Shown: in pieces, positions 58,766 to 64,000 of the stretch
How positions within the stretch are numbered: the first letter of the stretch is position 1
Layout: each line of letters begins with the position of its first letter
Assembly (NCBI GenBank): GCA_033980235.1
Contig: CM067070.1
Span: 999,001 to 1,063,000, forward strand
Reading direction: 5' to 3'
From: Diadema setosum
Lineage: Eukaryota > Echinodermata > Echinoidea > Diadematoida > Diadematidae
DNA length: 64,000 nucleotides
Translations under genes and position numbers: made by a program
The notes under the pieces: model-generated
The model's input: the letters and a program-made list of their open reading frames with translations, nothing else
What the model was told of the DNA's origin: nothing
The model's database searches: none

Positions 58766-59424
58766 GCAAATATTGATGTGAATAGCTTATTTATTATTTA
58801 GAAGTGCTCTCCACAGCGTTTGTTAATTTCATCCCCCATACACATTTTCTATTTGATCAAGAGGGACACTTCGGGTAAAACACCTTTACATAGCGTATAG
58901 TATGCAACTCGATAAGCCGAAATTGTCTGATTTTTGCAGAAATATTGACACAATTGCATTATTAACCCCATGAACTCCTTCAGACAGTATAACATGAAAT
59001 CAAATATGCTTATGACGTAAGTATGCTGATACGGCCTGTAACGCTCAAGCAACATTGGGAATTGGCTTCATTTCGTTTTTGTTCCCATAAAGTTTGTTTA
59101 TCTTTTCAAATACTAGGAGATCGAAAACATTGTGTTTCTAAAGAGCGTTAGAATAAACCAAATGACAACAACACATCTACCGTTTATAAGCTTTGGTATT
59201 ACTGACCAGATGCTATAAACCAAATGCTGAATGCAATTCACCCAAAATTCATCCATATTTAATGCTCCTTGAGGTGGACAGGCATTCGGGACGGACTTGA
59301 GAGAATCTTTGTAGAAAAAGGCTCCAGGCATCGATTTTTCTTTGGTCAAGGCGGGGTATGTCCGCCAGATTGTTGTTGCAGGTGTCTTCTTTTTTCAGCC
59401 CACAAAACCCACTCCAGCTTTATA
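58766..59424. other. intergenic sequence, no gene recognised
   Basis: AT-rich; no exon or repeat recognised. Confidence 0.45.
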
Positions 59425-60118
59425 GCTCTGTGGCTCACACAAACATATCTGCCCTCAAAATATGTCAAGTGAGCACGCTGCTGTAGTGGTACTTGTTGAA
59501 ACTATCCACATGTTGAAATATAATAGCTTGGAGTGTATCAAGCACCTCATCACTTTTCGTTTTATTTCTCCACTTGTATGAGAAAGAAAAAAAAATGATA
59601 ATAGTAATGATAATAATAAAAAGAAAACCATAAAATAGGAGATTTGTGTCAGACACGCTCTGTGGCTCACGCAAACATATCTGCCCTCGAAATAAGTCAA
59701 GTGAGCACACTGCTGTATAGTGGTACTCTTTAAAACTATCTACATTTTGAAATATAATAGCTTAGAGTGTATCAAGCACCTCATCACTTTTCGTTTTATT
59801 TCTCCACTTGTATGAGAAAGAAAAAAAAATGATAATAGTAATGATAATAATAAAAAGAAAACCATACAATAGGAGATTTGTGTCAGACACGCTCTGTGGC
59901 TCACGCAAACATATCTGCCCTCGAAATAAGTCAAGTGAGCACACTGCTGTATAGTGGTACTCTTTGAAACTATCCACATTTTGAAATATAATAGCTTAGA
60001 GTGTAATAGCTTAGAGTGTAATAGCTTAGAGTGTAATAGCTTAGAGTGTAATAGCTTAGAGTGTAATAGCTTAGAGTGTATCAAACACCTCATCATTTTT
60101 CGTTTTATTTCTCCACTT
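59425..60118. repeat. ~234-bp tandem repeat array
   Basis: Units start with GCTCTGTGGCTCAC at 59425, 59657 and 59891. Units 1 and 2 are nearly identical. Unit 3 contains an extra expansion of a 15-bp subrepeat and is cut at 60118 by the retrotransposon. The rest of unit 3 continues at 63571-63650 (ACTTGTATGAGAAAG, then GATAATAGTGATGATAATAA). Confidence 0.9.
59990..60080. repeat. 15-bp subrepeat, six copies
   Basis: AATAGCTTAGAGTGT occurs six times in tandem, where the first two 234-bp units have a single copy. A local slippage expansion within unit 3. Confidence 0.95.
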
Positions 60119-63100
60119 CTATCAATCCCTGAGGTTTCCATTTTGTCTCCATTACTGAACCACTTTCTTGCTCGTATTTTGTATATTCATATAGTAGTCT
60201 TTTTGATGTTTCTCTAGCTTTTATTGTGTAATCATGTGCGGTTACGCTGCTTTCTATTACATATTCTGTATTCATCCACTGTTCTTTTACTTGGTAGCTA
60301 GTGTTGTGTGTGTGTTGATGCTGGTGTTTGTGTGTGTGTGTGTGTGTGTGTGTCAAGGCTCCTCCTCAACGATTTTACTTGTTCATTAAGTCTTGTTTGT
60401 CTTTTACCTACATGAATGTTCTCTCTATAATTTGGAACTCTATCCTTTTGTTGTACTTAGATGTTTACTATCCAAACTCAACATTTTCTCATGGATAATG
60501 TCTTTCAAGATTATATTGATCTTGTAGTTAGTGACTGTAAGTATATGAACTGTAGTCATAATATAAATAAACTTTCTATCATGCATATTAATTCAAGAAG
60601 TTTTTTAAAAGAATTATGAAGATTTTGTGTTTTTCTTGTCGAACATAAAACATAATTTTTCTGTGCCTCATTTGGATTTCAGAAACTTGGTTTAAGCCAA
60701 AAACAGATATGCGTATGTTTGCCATTCCTGGGTATTCTCTTTTGCAAGTTTGTAGATCCAATAAAAGAGGTGGTGGGGTATTATTATACATTCGGGATGG
60801 TATTGATTATAATTATGTTGCGTACTGATTCATCAGGCGAGCATGGTAGTTTTGAATCTATTTTTATAGACATAGCGATTGATAATGCGAAGTCCATTGT
60901 TGGTTGTGTATATAGAGCACCTGATAATGATATTCCTTCTTTCATTCAATCTTTTGACGATTACATGCAAATTGTTTATTTGCTTTGATTACTAAACCGA
61001 CTCGTATTACTTTTTCTTCTTCAGCATTAATAGATAATATCTTTACGAACTGTGTTCAAGATGATTTTGAATGTGGAAGTTTTTGCTCTGATTTATCTGA
61101 TCATATGCCAATTTTTAGCATCAATAAAGGGAAGTCACTCACAAATAACAAAAAGAATGATACAGTGTTTAGGCGTGTGTTCAAAATTTTAGGCAAAGTG
61201 TTCTTGTAATTGACTGGTCTTTTCTTTTGATAGTCTTACTAGTGCAGATGATAGTTACAATTATTTCTTGAGTGTTTTCTCTGATTTGTATGAATTTCAT
61301 TTTCCTCTTGTTCAGATGAGCCTGAAAAAGAAGTATAAAAAACCTTGGATCACCCAGGGTCTTCTGAAGTCTATAAATTACAAAAATAAACGTTATTGTG
61401 TATACATTAAACATAGAAATGAGGCAAATAGAAAGAAGTACGTAGACTATAAAAACGTATTGACTACTTTAGTCCGTACAAATAAGAAAAATTATTATGA
61501 TGACGTCTTCAAAAGAGATATTCGGAAGACTCACATAAATGAGTTACTTGGGAGGGGAAAAAGAGATCTCATATATGAAATGTTCCATGGAGACATACAC
61601 TTAAAATCAGACTTAGCTAAAGCAGAGTATTTTAATAAGTATTTCATTAATTTACCTGCAAGAATAAGCAGAGAAATTCCACCTGTGCAGACATCATTTG
61701 TAAGTTATTTGTTAAATCAGGATAACTCGTCCTCTTTATTTTTCAGACCAACATCTGTGCATGAGATTGTGAAGTTTGCTTTGGCCTTAAAACCATCCAA
61801 GTCATCTGGCTCAGATGATATTTCTCCTAGAATTGTAAAAGATTGTATTCATGTTATTGCAGATCCGCTTTGTGACAGATTCAATAAGTCAATGTCTCAA
61901 GGTTTGGTTCCTAACAAGTTAAAGATAGCAAAAGTAGTTCCAGTGTACAAAAAGAATGATCGTAAATGCATTGAGAATTATAGACCCATCGCCTTGTTAC
62001 CAATAATACCAATAATAGTTCATAAAAGATTGAATGACTTTTTGCTTCTTAATAATATTTTGATCCCCCAGCAATTTGGCTTTCGTAAAAAATTGCTCCA
62101 CTAGTATGGGTGTTTTAAATCTAGTAAATACAATCATTAGTGCAATTGATGATGGGAGGTATTGCCTTGGTGTATTTTTAGATTTGTCAAAGGCATTTGA
62201 CACTATTGACCACAATAATACTCTTAAACAAACTTGAACGCTATGGTGTTCGAGGAGTAGCTGTGAATTGGATGTAACTTATGGTGTACCACAGGGATCT
62301 GTTCTTGGTCCGTTACTGTTTTTGATTTATATAAATGATATCATTAATTCGTCTCAATTATTTATTTATTCTCTTTTTGCTGATGATACATGCTTATCAT
62401 ATTCTCACAGGAATTTTTACACTCTAATGCAGTGAGTTAATTCTGAAATTTGTAAACTCTTTTGCAAGGTTTTGCTGTAACAAACTGTTATTAAATACTG
62501 GTAAAACTAAATGTGTATTATTTAGATCTAGAGGAAAGAAAATCCCTGAAAATGTTATTCCCTTAGATGTTGGTGGTCACCAGATCAACCGCAGTCAACA
62601 TGAGCAATTTCTTGGGGTTACAGTTGATGAATTTTTATCTTGGAAAGAACAACTTAATAACGTATGTACTAAAATGTCTCGCAGTGTAGGTGTAATATCC
62701 AAACTTCGTTTCTTCCTTACCCAGTATACCCTAGTTACTTTATACTGTAACAATGCAATTGTTATGCCTCATTTGATGTATTGCAATATTGCTTGGGGAC
62801 ACACATTTAGGACTCATGTACATAAGTTGTATGTTCTTCAAAAGAAAGCTGTCAGGTACATAACAAATTCAAACTATAGATCACCTAGTACTCCTTTGTT
62901 TTTGCAGCTACATATTTTGCCGTTTGATGAAATGGTTTCTCTTCAATGCTTAATATCTATGTTTAAATGTCGATCTCTTCAATATACATTTTTGTCTGAT
63001 GTGTTTGTGGGAAATTCTTCCATCCATCGTTGTAATACTCGCCAGAGTAACTTCATCCATCAGCCATATGCAAGAACACAAACTACCTTAAATTCATTCA

Positions 63101-63284
63101 GAATAGTCTGTGTTAAAGAGTGGAATAAGTTGCCCCGTAATATAATTGTTTCCACTACACTGTCTCGATTCAAATTTTTTGTAACAGACACCTTTTCGAC
63201 AGATTGAAATTAGGTACATGAAAGTAGAAAATGAGATGAGGTAGCCATGTGTCAAGTGTGCATGCATGTGTGCATGCGTGTGTG

Positions 63285-63322
<38 letters not shown>

Positions 63323-63570
63323 GTGTATGGGGGAGGTGGTATACGTGTACTTGTCTGCATTTATTATGTTGTACAATTTGTGCATTATGTTATATTCCAT
63401 GTAAATATGTTACACCTTGCCATATACTGCAGCGTATTGTGTAAAGGGGCCCCGACCACAAGCTGTGCTTCACTGGGGTCCCAAACCTGTCATTCTAAAT
63501 GTTTATAGTTATGTCTTGTATTTTTGTCATGTTTGATTTGGTTTGAATAAACTGAACTGAACTGAACTGA
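60119..63570 (+). mobile_element. degenerate non-LTR retrotransposon (CR1/Jockey-type), 3.45 kb
   Basis: An endonuclease region with several breaks is seen at about 60570-61130 (HINSRSF, NKRGGGVLLYI, VGCVYRAPDND, SDHMPIF in different frames). It is followed by reverse transcriptase: KPSKSSGSDDISPRIVK (about 61788), ENYRPIALLPI, FLDLSKAFDTIDH (62178), [14 protein letters not shown] (62280) and FADDT (62377). The frame is broken near 61200, 62095, 62230 and 62440 at least. The C-terminal part (62674-63207) is intact as KMSRSVGVISKL through VKEWNKLPRNI. The 3' end is AATAAACTGAACTGAACTG, a pentamer tail. It interrupts unit 3 of the tandem array; ACTT is present at both junctions (60115-60118 and 63571-63574) and may be a short target duplication. 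Not active. Confidence 0.9.
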
Positions 63571-63640
63571 ACTTGTATGAGAAAGAAAAAAATGATAATA
63601 GTGATGATAATAATAAAAAGAAAACCATACAATAGGAGAT

Positions 63641-63849
63641 TTATTCTCACTTGACTTATTAAGAAACACTTGACAGACACACGGAATTGTACTATTTACA
63701 GCAGATGGGAAGAGGAAGAGAGGGAGAGAAAAGGAGGGGAAGATTCACAGATAAAAAGATGATAGAGAATGAATAGTATAAATACCACACAGAAAAAAAA
63801 GAAGGACAGACATGTAGGAATGGATAGGGATGGATAGATCAGTAGATGG
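63641..63849. other. A/G-rich intergenic sequence
   Basis: After the remainder of the tandem-array unit there is GA-rich sequence with GATAGATGG-like motifs and no gene. Confidence 0.5.
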
Positions 63850-63854
63850 GGACA

Positions 63855-64000
63855 GTTGAATTTCTACGACCGGTCGTAGGCTTTCAGCCATTCACAATGC
63901 AGTAAAATGCAAGCGCACGTAGTGCACACTGCGCGCGCTTTACAGTCGTAAGCCTACTCGTAAGGTTCGGTCGTATAGTGTGCGGTGTCCGGTCGTACGC
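63855..64000. mobile_element. MITE related to 37020-37351, truncated by the window end
   Basis: GACCGGTCGTAGGCTTTCAG, then AGTAAAATGCAAGCGCACG and GTCGTATAGTGTGCGG match the internal and right-hand part of the 37-kb copy, with roughly four bases in five identical. The right end lies beyond position 64000; the left end is not recognised. Confidence 0.75.

Overview
The window looks like intron-rich, AT-rich, repeat-laden animal DNA. Coding exons are short, bounded by GT/AG splice sites and mostly separated by phase-1 introns, with long (TA)n, (GT)n and (CT)n runs and many small inverted-repeat transposons between them. A single NCAM/fasciclin-II-type gene, clustered Ly6 genes, tRNA-derived SINEs and a degenerate non-LTR retrotransposon fit a marine invertebrate deuterostome, most likely an echinoderm such as a sea urchin. 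The taxon is inference; no rRNA, tRNA or mitochondrial marker is present.

Region 1 (about 2.5-16.4 kb, + strand) holds an almost complete NCAM-type cell-adhesion gene. Sixteen exons were joined by hand with every phase matching, giving 846 residues: five Ig domains, two FN3 domains, one transmembrane segment and a short cytoplasmic tail starting with the NCAM-like Cys cluster. Only the signal-peptide exon is missing, presumably before position 1. The first FN3 domain carries a 51-codon, six-cysteine insertion encoded by its own phase 1-1 exon.

Region 2 (16.4-30.7 kb) has no convincing host gene. It is a nest of mobile DNA: a 1.63-kb element with 480-bp inverted arms, a 251-bp TA-targeted MITE, a ~690-bp element, hAT-like MITEs, a composite GC-richer element, and two copies of a larger repeat, one of which carries a foldback insertion whose empty site is seen in the other.

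Region 3 (30.7-52.8 kb) holds three Ly6/uPAR (three-finger) genes, A and B on + and C on -. Each has three coding exons: signal peptide, first half-domain, second half-domain, all with phase-1 introns. B and C end in GPI-type hydrophobic tails; A does not. All three share a C-x-C-x4-C-N ending. Between A and B, at 34.15 kb, is a diverged copy of the last exon and 3' UTR of the NCAM-type gene.

Region 4 (53-64 kb) is mobile DNA and repeats: a probable solo LTR, a third copy of the 251-bp MITE, a complex inverted-repeat element, a ~234-bp tandem array interrupted by a 3.45-kb dead non-LTR retrotransposon, and a MITE cut off by the window end.

The host genes all encode cell-surface or secreted proteins, but nothing in the sequence shows that they act together. 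Boundaries come from reading by eye; no alignment or database search was run.
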